Shown: positions 1 through 8,224 of the stretch, one piece after another
Position numbering within the stretch: the first letter of the stretch is position 1
Layout: each line of letters starts with the position of its first letter
Source: JADLEX01 sp964586775
GTDB taxonomy: Bacteria; Lernaellota; Lernaellaia; JACKCT01
DNA: 38,387 bases
Assembly: GCA_964586775.1 (NCBI GenBank)
Contig: CAZPJD010000026.1
Location: forward strand, 1 to 38,387
Direction of reading: 5' to 3'
Position numbers and translations under genes: made by a program
Notes under the pieces: model-generated
Database searches by the model: none
What the model was told of the DNA's origin: nothing
Seen by the model: only the letters and a program-made list of their open reading frames with translations

Positions 1-972
1 CGCCGCCAGCTCGTACGCCTTCTCCGGCATGGGGATGTAGCCGACTTCCTTGGAGAGCTTGGCCGCGTTCTTCACGTAGAACTCGGCGAACGCCATCACC
101 TCGGGCCGGGAATCGAGCGCGGCCTTGCTGATGTAGATGAAGATCGGTCGCGACAGAGGCTGGTAGGTGCCGTCGGAAATCGACTGCATGCTCGGAGCGA
201 TCGCGCCCGCGCCGTTCGCCTCGTTGCCGTCGTCCACCGGGACCAGCCTGAGCTTCGCGGCGTTCGCCTCATAGTACGCAAAGCCGAAAAAGCCGAGCGC
301 GTTCTTGTCGGTCGAGACGCCCTGCACGAGCACGTTGTCGTCCTCGCTCGCGGTAAAGTCGCCGCGGCTCGAGTGCTCTTTGCCCACGATCGCCTGCGTG
401 AAGTAGTCGTACGTGCCCGAATCGACGCCGGCGCCGAACAGGTGCAGTTCGGCATCCGGCCACGTGGGATCGACCTGGTTCCACTTCATCACCACACCCT
501 GCGCCGGGGGTTCCCACATCGTCTTGAGCTGGGCGACGGTGATCTTTTGCAGCCACGTGTTTTCCGGATTCACGACCACGGAGAGGCCATCGTACGCGAC
601 GGGCAATTCGACGTACTCGATGCTCTTCGCCTTGCACAGCTCGACCTCTTCCGGCTTGATCGGTCGCGACGCGTTCGCCACGACCGTTTCGCCCGCACAG
701 AACTTCTTGAAGCCGCCGCCGGTGCCCGAAATGCCGACGGTCACCTTGGCCTGACCGACCTTCTGGAACTCCTCGGCCACCGCCTCGGTGATCGGGAACA
801 CGGTGCTGGAACCATCGACGGCGATCACGCCGCCGGCGGGCGCGCTCGGCGCGGCGGGCGCTTCCGCGGATTTCGCAACGTCGCCCTTGGGGGCGGGAGC
901 GGGCGTGCCGCACGCGACGGTGAACGCCGCCGCGAGAGCGAGCACAAACAGGAAGAACAGATGGCGTTTCAT
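1..972 (-). CDS. pstS: PstS-family phosphate-binding lipoprotein (partial, C-terminus outside window)
   Basis: Periplasmic substrate-binding component of the high-affinity phosphate ABC transporter. The frame is open for 324 codons to the window edge, so the C-terminus is missing. The ATG at 972 has AAGGAG about seven bases upstream. Residues 1-21 form a lipoprotein signal with lipobox TVAC (Cys21), followed by an Ala/Pro linker. The mature domain starts with VDGSSTVFPITEA (about 52-64). It also carries GISGTGGGFKKFC and NASRPIKPEE, the phosphate-binding loops typical of PstS. The gene lies 59 bp downstream of a PhoB-type regulator on the same strand and probably shares its Pho-box promoter. 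The pstCAB permease genes would be expected just outside the window. The family call is secure; the symbol rests on motifs and context. Confidence 0.93.
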   Translation of the reverse strand, partial: MKRHLFFLFVLALAAAFTVACGTPAPAPKGDVAKSAEAPAAPSAPAGGVIAVDGSSTVFPITEAVAEEFQKVGQAKVTVGISGTGGGFKKFCAGETVVANASRPIKPEEVELCKAKSIEYVELPVAYDGLSVVVNPENTWLQKITVAQLKTMWEPPAQGVVMKWNQVDPTWPDAELHLFGAGVDSGTYDYFTQAIVGKEHSSRGDFTASEDDNVLVQGVSTDKNALGFFGFAYYEANAAKLRLVPVDDGNEANGAGAIAPSMQSISDGTYQPLSRPIFIYISKAALDSRPEVMAFAEFYVKNAAKLSKEVGYIPMPEKAYELAA

Positions 973-1031
973 GGGCAACTCCTTGGGTGTCCGATTCAGG
1001 AACGGGATGTCCGAATCTGAACGAGCAGAGG

Positions 1032-1739
1032 TCAAACCTTGATATCGTCCGGAGACGTGCAGAACCGGTAACCGACTCCGCGGATCGTCTCGATGTACGC
1101 GCCCAGATCGCCGAGCTTTTGCCGCAGGCGCTTGACGTGCGTGTCGACGGTGCGGGTCGTTACGTCGGCCTGAATGCCCCACACGTCGTCGAGCAGTTTC
1201 TCGCGCGTCTGAACGCGCCCCTTGCGCGAGAGAAACGTCGTGAGCAGGCGGAACTCCAGCGCCGTCAGCGCGACTTCCTCGTCGCCCACCCACGCCCGGT
1301 GCGCGCCCCGGTCGATGGCGAGACGCCCGAACCGGATCTGTTCGCCCTCGGGCAGTTCGTCCACCTGCGTGCGACGCAGCACCGCGCGAATACGCAGCAC
1401 CAGCTCGCGCACGCTGAACGGCTTGGTCATGTAGTCGTCGGCGCCGATCTCGAACCCGACGATGCGGTCGATCTCGTCGCCCTTGGCCGTGAGGAAGATC
1501 ACGGGCGTATTCTTCGTACGTTCGTTGTTGCGGATCTGTCGGCAGACCTCGGTCCCCGGCACGTCGGGCAGCATCAGGTCGAGCAAAACGAGATCCGGCG
1601 TCGGGCCATGCCCGACCAGCTCCAGACCGCCGCGTCCGTTCAGGGCCGAACGGGTGCGGTAACCCTCTTTCTGAAGGTTGTATTCCAGATTCGCGACGAG
1701 ATCCGCTTCGTCCTCGATAATCAGGATATTGGTCGTCAT
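1032..1739 (-). CDS. phoB: PhoB-like response regulator (OmpR/PhoB family)
   Basis: Two-component transcription regulator of 235 residues, the usual length. Residues 1-120 are a receiver domain: acidic pair E9/D10, phospho-acceptor D54 in LVLLDLMLPD, the conserved Thr in FLTAKG, and the Lys in KPFSVREL. Residues 135-230 are a winged-helix DNA-binding domain ending in VDTHVKRLRQKLG and IRGVGYRF. Phosphorylation by a PhoR-type kinase would let it activate phosphate-starvation genes. No kinase gene is in the window. A Pho box 50 bp upstream of the ATG implies autoregulation, and the next gene on the strand is pstS, which supports the PhoB assignment over other OmpR-family members. Confidence 0.92.
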   Translation of the reverse strand: MTTNILIIEDEADLVANLEYNLQKEGYRTRSALNGRGGLELVGHGPTPDLVLLDLMLPDVPGTEVCRQIRNNERTKNTPVIFLTAKGDEIDRIVGFEIGADDYMTKPFSVRELVLRIRAVLRRTQVDELPEGEQIRFGRLAIDRGAHRAWVGDEEVALTALEFRLLTTFLSRKGRVQTREKLLDDVWGIQADVTTRTVDTHVKRLRQKLGDLGAYIETIRGVGYRFCTSPDDIKV

Positions 1740-1773
1740 GCGCGTCCTTCGGCTCGGTTCGTCACGGGCGCTC

Positions 1774-1806
1774 TTTAAAACGATGCGTGTGACGGATATG
1801 TGACAA
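1774..1806 (-). promoter_or_regulatory. Pho box and promoter of phoB-pstS
   Basis: Read on the minus strand, 1806-1789 is TTGTCAC-ATAT-CCGTCAC: two seven-base half-sites repeated directly with an 11-bp period and an A/T spacer. This is the known architecture of a PhoB-binding Pho box. Nine bases further on is TTTAAA (1779-1774), at the distance expected for a -10 element when the Pho box replaces the -35. The phoB ATG follows at 1739. The repeat is seen directly; PhoB binding is inferred from the match. Confidence 0.82.
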
Positions 1807-2014
1807 ACTCGTGAATAGCCTGCCCCAATTTGGCCTGTTCACCGGGATTCTCCCATTTTGTGCGCATATTGCCACAATTCGCCCGCGGCGATGCCACGAA
1901 TTTGCCACGACCGGGTCCGAACACGCTCATCCGACGCCGATCGGCTTGACGCACGGCGGTCGCGGTGAGAATTTCCGGTCGTCCCGGCTCAGCTCGCCTT
2001 AGTGGGGGTCCCTC

Positions 2015-2797
2015 GTGCGCGAACTGCTCGACATGTGGAAGTCCACCAAGATGGTCGTCCTGACGGCGGTTTGCGCGGCGTGTTACGTCGCGGTGCTGCT
2101 GCCGTTCAAGATCGCGGTGATCGTGCCGGGGCTGACCGAGGTGCGCCCGGGCGCGGCGGTTCCCGTGCTCATGTCGTTTCTGTTCGGACCCGCCGCGGCA
2201 TGGGGCAGCGCGATCGGCAACGTCGTCGGCGACATCCTCGGCGGCATGTTCGGCCCCGGCAGCATCCCCGGCGCCATCGGCAACTTCCTCTACGGCTACT
2301 TTCCGTACGCGCTGTGGCGGGCGCTGCGCGGCCACGCGCGTCCCGGCGACGGCGGGCGGTCCGACTGGCTGCTCGTCGGCGCGGTGCTTGTCGCGAGTTG
2401 CTTCGCCATCGCATCGATGATCGGCTTCGGCGTCGACCTGCTCGGGCTCGCGCCTTTCGCCGCGCTCGGCAACATCATCCTCGTCAACAACCTGCTCGGC
2501 TCGCTCGCGCTCGCGTTGCCGCTGATCGCGCTGCTCTATCCGCGGGTGGAGCGCGCGGGGCTCGTTTGGCACGACGTGATGGACCTGCCGCCGCCCGCGG
2601 GAAAGAAGCGTATCGGTGCGATCCTCGCCTTGGCCGGGGCCGTCGGCGCGCTCGTCGTCGGCAACGCCATCGCCTTCGGAGCGCTCGACGCCTCGTTCGG
2701 CGCGGCGGGATTCGCGGGCGTCAAAGGCACCGCCGCACTCGGCGCGGGCATGGCCCCTTTCCTCGTCCTCATGTTCATCGGCGGCGCGCTTCTGTGA
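2015..2797 (+). CDS. ECF transporter substrate-binding (S) component
   Basis: Integral membrane protein of 260 residues with about six hydrophobic segments (roughly 13-35, 45-60, 72-92, 118-142, 150-172 and 198-258). It carries VPGLTEVRPGAAVPVL and a Gly-rich FGPAAAWGSAIGNVVGD stretch, as in S components of the ECF-ribofla/QueT type. The GTG at 2015 is preceded by GGGGGT; an in-frame ATG at 2033 is an alternative. It is followed 19 bp later by the ATPase gene and then by the T component, so this is a dedicated three-gene ECF module. The S protein decides the substrate (a vitamin, queuosine precursor or metal). No riboswitch or biosynthetic neighbour reveals which, so the substrate is left open. 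Confidence 0.8.
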   Translation: MRELLDMWKSTKMVVLTAVCAACYVAVLLPFKIAVIVPGLTEVRPGAAVPVLMSFLFGPAAAWGSAIGNVVGDILGGMFGPGSIPGAIGNFLYGYFPYALWRALRGHARPGDGGRSDWLLVGAVLVASCFAIASMIGFGVDLLGLAPFAALGNIILVNNLLGSLALALPLIALLYPRVERAGLVWHDVMDLPPPAGKKRIGAILALAGAVGALVVGNAIAFGALDASFGAAGFAGVKGTAALGAGMAPFLVLMFIGGALL

Positions 2798-2816
2798 GTC
2801 GGGATCTTCGATCATC

Positions 2817-4490
2817 GTGAAACCGGAATCCCCTGCCGCCGAATTCGAGATCGAGTCCTTTCGAGACCGACGCGCCGATGCTCCGGCGCTGCGCGATATT
2901 AGACTCGCGTTGCCCGCCGGCGGCGTGATCGGCGTGATCGGCCACAACGGCGCGGGCAAGTCCACGCTCGCGCAAACCCTGAACCGCATTGTTCCGACGT
3001 TTCGCAAGGGCGAGTGGCGCGGGACCGTTCGTCTTTTCGGCGAGGACATCGCCGCCCGCACGGTGGCGCAGCTCGCCGCGACCGTGGGCGTCGTGTTTCA
3101 GGACTTCGAGACGCAGCTCTTTTCGTCCAGCGTTCTGCGCGAGGCGGCGTTCGGTCTCGAAAGCCGGGGCCTCGAATCCGGCGTCATCGCGGCGCGCGTG
3201 CGCGAATGGCTCGCGCGCATGGATCTGTGGGACCTGCGCGAGCGCGAGCCCGCGTCGCTGTCCGGCGGACAGAAGCAGCGTCTCGCGCTGGCGTGCGTGC
3301 TGGCGGCCGAGACGCCGATCCTCGCCCTTGACGAGCCGACGACCGATCTCGATCCCGAGTCCGCGGCCGCCATCGTCGAGATCGTCCGAGCCCTCGCGAC
3401 CGGGCGACGAACGGTGCTGCACGTCACGCACGATCTGGAGTCGCTCGGTGGCGCGGATCTGATCGTCGCAATGAAGGACGGTCGCGTTCGCGCCACGATG
3501 ACTCCGGGCGAGTTGTGGCGCGATCCCGACGGCGTGCGCGCGTGCGGTGCCACGCCGCCGCCGCTCGCCGATCTGTTCTCGCGGCTCGGGCTCACCGCAC
3601 GTCCCGATACCGTCGACGCGGCTCATGCGGCGCTGGCCTCGAACGGCTTTAGCGCGAGACCCGCGCAGATATGCCATCGTCCGACGCCCGGCGACACGAT
3701 GGTGCGCGCGTCGGGCGTCGAATTCGGCTACCGGCCCGATCAAACGGTCCTTCGCGGCGTCGACCTCGAGATCCGCGCGGGCGAACTCGTGGCGCTCCTG
3801 GGCGCGAACGGCTGCGGCAAGACGACGCTCGTCAAACTACTCGCGGGGATCCTGAGGCCGCGATCGGGTCGGGTACTCGTGGGCGGTCGCGAGGTGGCGT
3901 CACTTGCCGCGCACGAACGCCCCGGCGCGGTGGGCCTCGTCTTTCAGAACCCCGATCACCAACTCTTCTGCGCCACCGCCGCCGAGGAGGTCGCGTTTGG
4001 TCCCAAACACCAACGGCTCGGCGCGGACGAGATCGCTTCGCGTGTGAGCAGCGCGCTGGAGGTGACGGGACTCGCCGATGCGCAGGGCCGCGATCCCTTC
4101 GCGATGACGAAGGGCGAACGCAAGCGCCTCGCCCTCGCGAGCGTGCTCGCGTGCCGGCCGCGCCTGTTGATCCTCGACGAGCCGACGACGGGCCTCGACG
4201 CGGTCGAGCAGGAACGGATGATGGCGACGCTCGCCGCGCTCGTGGATGCGGGGCACGCCGTCCTCGTCATCACGCACGCGATTGCCCACGCGGCGGCGTT
4301 TGCCACGCGCATCGTCGCGATGAGCGAAGGGCGCATCGTGGCGGATGGCGATCCCTTCGAGGTGCTCACCGACGCCGCCGCTTGCCGCGCGTCGCGTCTT
4401 GTCGCTCCCACGATCGTCCAGCTCGCGCGCGAAATGGGGACGAGAGCGCTCACCGTCGCGTCGCTCGCCGCGCAACTGGAGCGGGCATGA
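2817..4490 (+). CDS. ECF transporter ATPase, two fused ABC domains
   Basis: Fused EcfA1-EcfA2-type ATPase of 557 residues that powers vitamin or metal uptake with the neighbouring S and T proteins. Domain 1 has Walker A GHNGAGKST (42-50), Q-loop VFQDFETQLF, signature LSGGQKQR (about 147) and Walker B LALDEPTTDLD. Domain 2 has Walker A LGANGCGKTT (about 328), VFQNPDHQLF and Walker B LILDEPTTGLD (about 450). Its signature is MTKGERKR instead of LSGGQ, so the two composite ATP sites are not equal. The GTG at 2817 is chosen because homology begins there and the S-component stop lies just upstream; the frame stays open much further upstream but that part is antisense-like. The stop overlaps the next ATG by four bases. 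Confidence 0.9.
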   Translation: MKPESPAAEFEIESFRDRRADAPALRDIRLALPAGGVIGVIGHNGAGKSTLAQTLNRIVPTFRKGEWRGTVRLFGEDIAARTVAQLAATVGVVFQDFETQLFSSSVLREAAFGLESRGLESGVIAARVREWLARMDLWDLREREPASLSGGQKQRLALACVLAAETPILALDEPTTDLDPESAAAIVEIVRALATGRRTVLHVTHDLESLGGADLIVAMKDGRVRATMTPGELWRDPDGVRACGATPPPLADLFSRLGLTARPDTVDAAHAALASNGFSARPAQICHRPTPGDTMVRASGVEFGYRPDQTVLRGVDLEIRAGELVALLGANGCGKTTLVKLLAGILRPRSGRVLVGGREVASLAAHERPGAVGLVFQNPDHQLFCATAAEEVAFGPKHQRLGADEIASRVSSALEVTGLADAQGRDPFAMTKGERKRLALASVLACRPRLLILDEPTTGLDAVEQERMMATLAALVDAGHAVLVITHAIAHAAAFATRIVAMSEGRIVADGDPFEVLTDAAACRASRLVAPTIVQLAREMGTRALTVASLAAQLERA

Positions 4491-5266
4491 GCGCGTTCTT
4501 TCGCTCCGACGACACGGCCTTCGGGCGGCTCCATCCGTCCAGTCGCCTCGTCGTTTTCGCGCTCGCGTGCGGGCCGCCGCTCATCGTCGAGGAGCCCGTC
4601 CCCATGCTCGCGCTTTGGGCGATCTACGCGACGGTCGGCGTCGCCACCGGCGCGGGCGCGAACCTGTGGCGCGCGCGTAAGCTCGTCGTCGTTTTCCTCG
4701 TTGTCACGCTCGCGCTGTGGACAGCGTTTCGGCGCGGCGTCGATACGCCCTGGTTCGTCTTCGGCCCCTTCGCGCCGTCGCCCGAAACCGTGTCGTACGG
4801 TCTCGCGATGGGGCTTCGCCTCGTCGCGTTTCTCACGGCGGCGATCGTCTACCTGACCTCGACGCGCAACGAGGACGTGTCGTACGGCATGGAGCGGCTT
4901 GGGCTGCCGTATCGCGTCGCCTTCGCCCTCTCGCTCGCGTTCCGCCTGACGCCGCTCTTTCTCGAAAACGCGGGGATCGTGGCCGAGGCGCAGCGATCGC
5001 GCGGGCTCGATCCCGATCGCGGCGGATGGGCGACGCGCATGCGCGCGTACGCCGCCATCGTCGCGCCCGTGCTGATCGCGGCGCTGCGTCAGGCGGACGG
5101 CATGGCCGTCGCGCTTGAGGCGCGGGGGTTCGGCGCGTCGGCGAAACGCACACGCATGGACGCGCCGCATGCGGGAATGTGCGACGCGGTGTGGATCCTC
5201 GCGGCGTCGCTATTGATTGCGGCAACGATCGCGTGGCGCACGTATATTCCCGGAATGCTCGGCTAG
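4487..5266 (+). CDS. ecfT: ECF transporter transmembrane (T) component
   Basis: Transmembrane coupling protein of 259 residues joining the S component to the ATPases. Hydrophobic segments lie at roughly 22-60, 65-85, 105-128 and 228-250. Two cytoplasmic coupling motifs of the EcfT family are present: QRSRGLD at about 168 and ALEARGFG at about 208, each with the Ala/Arg-Gly core that docks into the ATPase. It overlaps the ATPase gene by ATGA, which implies translational coupling. Its end overlaps the end of the convergent dehydrogenase gene by four bases, leaving no room for a terminator between them. Confidence 0.9.
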   Translation: MSAFFRSDDTAFGRLHPSSRLVVFALACGPPLIVEEPVPMLALWAIYATVGVATGAGANLWRARKLVVVFLVVTLALWTAFRRGVDTPWFVFGPFAPSPETVSYGLAMGLRLVAFLTAAIVYLTSTRNEDVSYGMERLGLPYRVAFALSLAFRLTPLFLENAGIVAEAQRSRGLDPDRGGWATRMRAYAAIVAPVLIAALRQADGMAVALEARGFGASAKRTRMDAPHAGMCDAVWILAASLLIAATIAWRTYIPGMLG

Positions 5267-6219
5267 TCCGGAAAACGAACGACGACCTTCAGCACGTCGG
5301 GTGTCGCCGCGTGGTGGATGGCCGCGGGCACATCGGCGAAGTCGAAACGCGCGTCGATGAGCGGCGCGGGGTCGACGAGCCCGCGCGCGAGCGCGTCGAT
5401 AGCGGGGTCGAAGGGGCCGCAACGCGAACCGACGATGCGGATTTCGTCCACGACGCATCGGCTGAGATCGAGGTCGATGCGTTCGGCGTAGGTGCTCTTC
5501 ACGACAATCGTCCCCATCGGGCGCACGGCCGCGAGCGCCGTCGCCATACCGCCCGGCGAGCCCGACGCCTCGATCACCAGATCGAACGACGCCGGCGCGA
5601 TGTGCGCGGGATCGCTCGCGATGTCCTTCACCCACGGCGAGAGCAGGTCGAGCTTGCGCGCGTGACGACCGAGCGCCGAGGTGCGCGCGCCGTGCAGCGC
5701 CAGCACCCGCGCGACGAGCTGCGCGAGTTTGCCGTCGCCGATGAGAAGCGCATTCGCGCCCGCCTTGAGAAGGCCCTGCTCCGATAGACGCATCGCCGCG
5801 GCCAGCGGCTCCACAAAGACCGCGCGTTCGTCGTCGAGCGTGTCGGGGATCGGGCGCAGGTTCGCGCGCGGCAGGGCGAGGCGTTCGGCGAATGCGCCGG
5901 CGAGATTCAAAATCCCCAACACGCCGCGCTCGCGGCAGTGGCGCGCCCATCCCGCTCTGCACGCGTCGCATCGGCCGCAGCCCGTGTTGATCTCGCCGAC
6001 GACCCGGCGTCCGCCGAGCGGCGAATCGCTCGATACGACCCGGCCGACGAACTCGTGGCCGGGCACGCCGCGAAAGTTCATGTAGCCGCGCGCGAGCTCG
6101 AGATCGGTGTTGCACACGCCGACGGCGGCGACCTGCACGACGTCCCAATCCTGCGCCCGTTTCGGCTCCGGCAAGTCGCGCCACTCGATCCGCCCGTCTT
6201 CCAACCACACGGCTTTCAT
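5263..6219 (-). CDS. Zinc-dependent alcohol dehydrogenase (MDR family)
   Basis: Medium-chain dehydrogenase of 318 residues, slightly short for the family. The catalytic zinc ligands are visible as C36 and H55/E56 (GHE). The structural zinc loop is C81, C84, C87 and C95 in GCGRCDACRAGWARHC. A Rossmann domain follows with the glycine pattern GDGKLAQ, then ASGSPGGM. It should oxidise a polyol, alcohol or sugar alcohol with NAD(P); the actual substrate cannot be read from sequence. It is transcribed alone and convergently with the ECF operon. It could also be a threonine- or sorbitol-type enzyme. Confidence 0.88.
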   Translation of the reverse strand: MKAVWLEDGRIEWRDLPEPKRAQDWDVVQVAAVGVCNTDLELARGYMNFRGVPGHEFVGRVVSSDSPLGGRRVVGEINTGCGRCDACRAGWARHCRERGVLGILNLAGAFAERLALPRANLRPIPDTLDDERAVFVEPLAAAMRLSEQGLLKAGANALLIGDGKLAQLVARVLALHGARTSALGRHARKLDLLSPWVKDIASDPAHIAPASFDLVIEASGSPGGMATALAAVRPMGTIVVKSTYAERIDLDLSRCVVDEIRIVGSRCGPFDPAIDALARGLVDPAPLIDARFDFADVPAAIHHAATPDVLKVVVRFPD

Positions 6220-6272
6220 GGTTCACTCCCGCGCCGCGAACACGTCTCGATGATGGAGCCGAAGCACGGCGC

Positions 6273-6770
6273 ATGTCCACTCGCGCATCGAAATTTACGA
6301 TCGTCTCGGGCGGCCAGACCGGTGTGGACCGCGCGGCGCTCGACGCGGCCCTTGCGGTGGGTCTCACGTGCGGCGGGTGGTGTCCGGCGGCACGGCGCGC
6401 AGAGGACGGCCCGATTCGGGCGCGTTATCCCCTGCGCGAAACGCCCGGCGGCGAATACGACGAACGCACCCGATGGAACGTCCGCGACAGCGACGCGACG
6501 CTGATCCTGACCATGGGAGCGCCGACGGGCGGGACCGCGTACACGATCGAGGTCGCGCGACGGCTCGCGAAACCGTGCCTTGTCGTCGATCTGGCCGCGG
6601 ACCCGCCGATCGACGAGGCGCTCGCGTGGATTCGCGCGAACGGTGTTGCCGTTCTCAACGTGGCGGGGCCGAGGCAATCGAAGGCGGCGTCGGTGTACGC
6701 GGCGGCTTATGCATGGAGCGTGGCCCTGTTTTCCGCACTCACGGATCGTCAGTTTTCGTCGAGCCCGTAG
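6273..6770 (+). CDS. Circularly permuted YpsA-like SLOG protein (putative molybdenum carrier family)
   Basis: Protein of 165 residues matching the PF12694 type: IVSGGQTGVDRAALDAA at the start, GGWCPAARRAEDG, TRWNVRDSDATLIL, and GGTAYTIEVARR. The first and third blocks form the nucleotide- or ligand-binding loops of the SLOG/Rossmann fold. The old name 'molybdenum carrier' came from a distant relative; the real ligand of this group is not established, and no molybdenum gene is nearby. The ATG at 6273 is in the short gap to the divergent dehydrogenase gene. Its 3' end overlaps the convergent SGNH gene by 22 bp. Confidence 0.83.
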   Translation: MSTRASKFTIVSGGQTGVDRAALDAALAVGLTCGGWCPAARRAEDGPIRARYPLRETPGGEYDERTRWNVRDSDATLILTMGAPTGGTAYTIEVARRLAKPCLVVDLAADPPIDEALAWIRANGVAVLNVAGPRQSKAASVYAAAYAWSVALFSALTDRQFSSSP

Positions 6771-8113
6771 AGCGGACGGCCCGGCGCCCACGTGCAGTTT
6801 CCGTCCGCATACAATCCCTGCGCACCGTTTCGCTCGATCAACTCGTCGAGCGGCGGCGCGGGGCGCGGTTCGCCATCATCGGTCGGTATCAGGGACGATT
6901 CGACGAGAACGCGGATGACCTCCTGCGCCATGGCGTAATAGCCCATCCACGTCATGTGGCAGTAATCGACGTAGAGCTTCGGCGATGTGATGCCGTGCGG
7001 CGAGATGTCCTCGGCCTTCTTCTCCAGATCGGCGAGCAGCACGCCCTCGTCGCGCGCCAATTCGCGCAGGAAACGGTTGAACGACGGCCGTGTGCGGTTC
7101 ATTGGCAGTTCCTCGACATAGACCTTGTACAGCGCCTTGGCGTCTTCGTACCGGCCGAGCCGAACGAGGCAATCGGCCATCAGCTTTGCGGCCCAGCCCT
7201 GATGCGGACTATTTGCGTATTCGGCCAGAGCTTCTTCGAATCGTCCGTCGAGGAACAGTCGTCGTCCACGTCGGATGGACGGATCGTCGTCGGGCATGTC
7301 GGCGACACGGCCATGGACGCGGGGATCTTGGCCTCGAAAGGTCAGGTTGATCGGCGAGGCGACGAGCATCAGCGGGGCCGAACGTTCCTTGCCCAGCGCG
7401 ACAATCGCGCGGAAGTTGTCTTGAAATTCCCGCGCGATGCGTGCCGTGTCCGCGTCCTGCGGAGCGAACCAGCTTCGCTCGTCCGGCTCGAAGTCCGGCC
7501 TGATCCCCTTTCGCAACGCGCGATAGAGTACCCATCGTCCCAGCGGCTCGTTGAATGAAGTGAGCGGCACATATCCCTCATTGTCGGTGCAAGCGACGAT
7601 CAGAAGGTCGGGATCGAGATCGAGAAACTCCTCGGCCAGAAGTTTCGCACCCTGCGAGTTCAGCGCTCCCAGCGCGGCGTTGACCACTTCAAAACCGACA
7701 GACGGATAGCGCAGGGGCAACTCGGCGCGAATCCAATCCGGGATCGAGCCGAACGCGACCGGTCGTCTCTGCGGTGCCGCCGGCTGCATGTTGTAGGGCG
7801 AGCCCATCGCGAACGATCCGCCCGTCACGACGATGCGAAAGCCCCGAGGCGACTTTCGCACCGGAAGGCGCGACGGGATCATGTTTCCGCCGTCGATGAT
7901 GTACTCTCGCCCATGCCAAGTCCACTCGGTGTGATAGCTGGAGTTCGTTCCGTGCGTTACCAGATCGTCCGGCCGCTCGTACACAGCGACACCGGCACGC
8001 TCCAGCAACCAAGCCAGAATCGAGAGCGCTCCCAATAGCATCGCGGTCGCGACCGCCGAAAATACGATACGTTTCCACCAGATGATGCGCACCGTCCGAC
8101 GCCGCAAGATCAC
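6749..8113 (-). CDS. Membrane-anchored SGNH/GDSL hydrolase with TPR-like insert
   Basis: Protein of 454 residues with one N-terminal membrane segment (about 14-37) and no cleavage site, so the catalytic part faces the periplasm. The block I serine is S100 in TGGSFAMGS. ACTDNEG supplies the Asn/Glu block, and DYCHMTWMGY near the C-terminus supplies the Asp-x-x-His pair. Between them, about 285-335, is a helical stretch with TPR spacing (RFEEALAEYANSP, GRYEDAKALYKVYVEEL). Such enzymes often remove or add O-acetyl groups on cell-surface sugars. The glycosyltransferase gene is divergent and 111 bp away, which fits a role in surface glycans. The substrate is inferred only. Confidence 0.78.
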   Translation of the reverse strand: MILRRRTVRIIWWKRIVFSAVATAMLLGALSILAWLLERAGVAVYERPDDLVTHGTNSSYHTEWTWHGREYIIDGGNMIPSRLPVRKSPRGFRIVVTGGSFAMGSPYNMQPAAPQRRPVAFGSIPDWIRAELPLRYPSVGFEVVNAALGALNSQGAKLLAEEFLDLDPDLLIVACTDNEGYVPLTSFNEPLGRWVLYRALRKGIRPDFEPDERSWFAPQDADTARIAREFQDNFRAIVALGKERSAPLMLVASPINLTFRGQDPRVHGRVADMPDDDPSIRRGRRLFLDGRFEEALAEYANSPHQGWAAKLMADCLVRLGRYEDAKALYKVYVEELPMNRTRPSFNRFLRELARDEGVLLADLEKKAEDISPHGITSPKLYVDYCHMTWMGYYAMAQEVIRVLVESSLIPTDDGEPRPAPPLDELIERNGAQGLYADGNCTWAPGRPLYGLDEN

Positions 8114-8224
8114 ACCTCAAGGAAGACCACGCGAGATGCCCGCGCGAGAATTTTGCGAATGTGGGGAGTATAGGAATCCGCCGGGCGTTGCGCTACACAG
8201 GCGGCGTTCGTAAAAGGACCTGTC

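Noticed and set aside
1807..2014. Possible riboswitch before the ECF operon
   Set aside because: I looked for TPP, cobalamin, preQ1 and FMN signature bases and found none; only a small CCGG hairpin is present.
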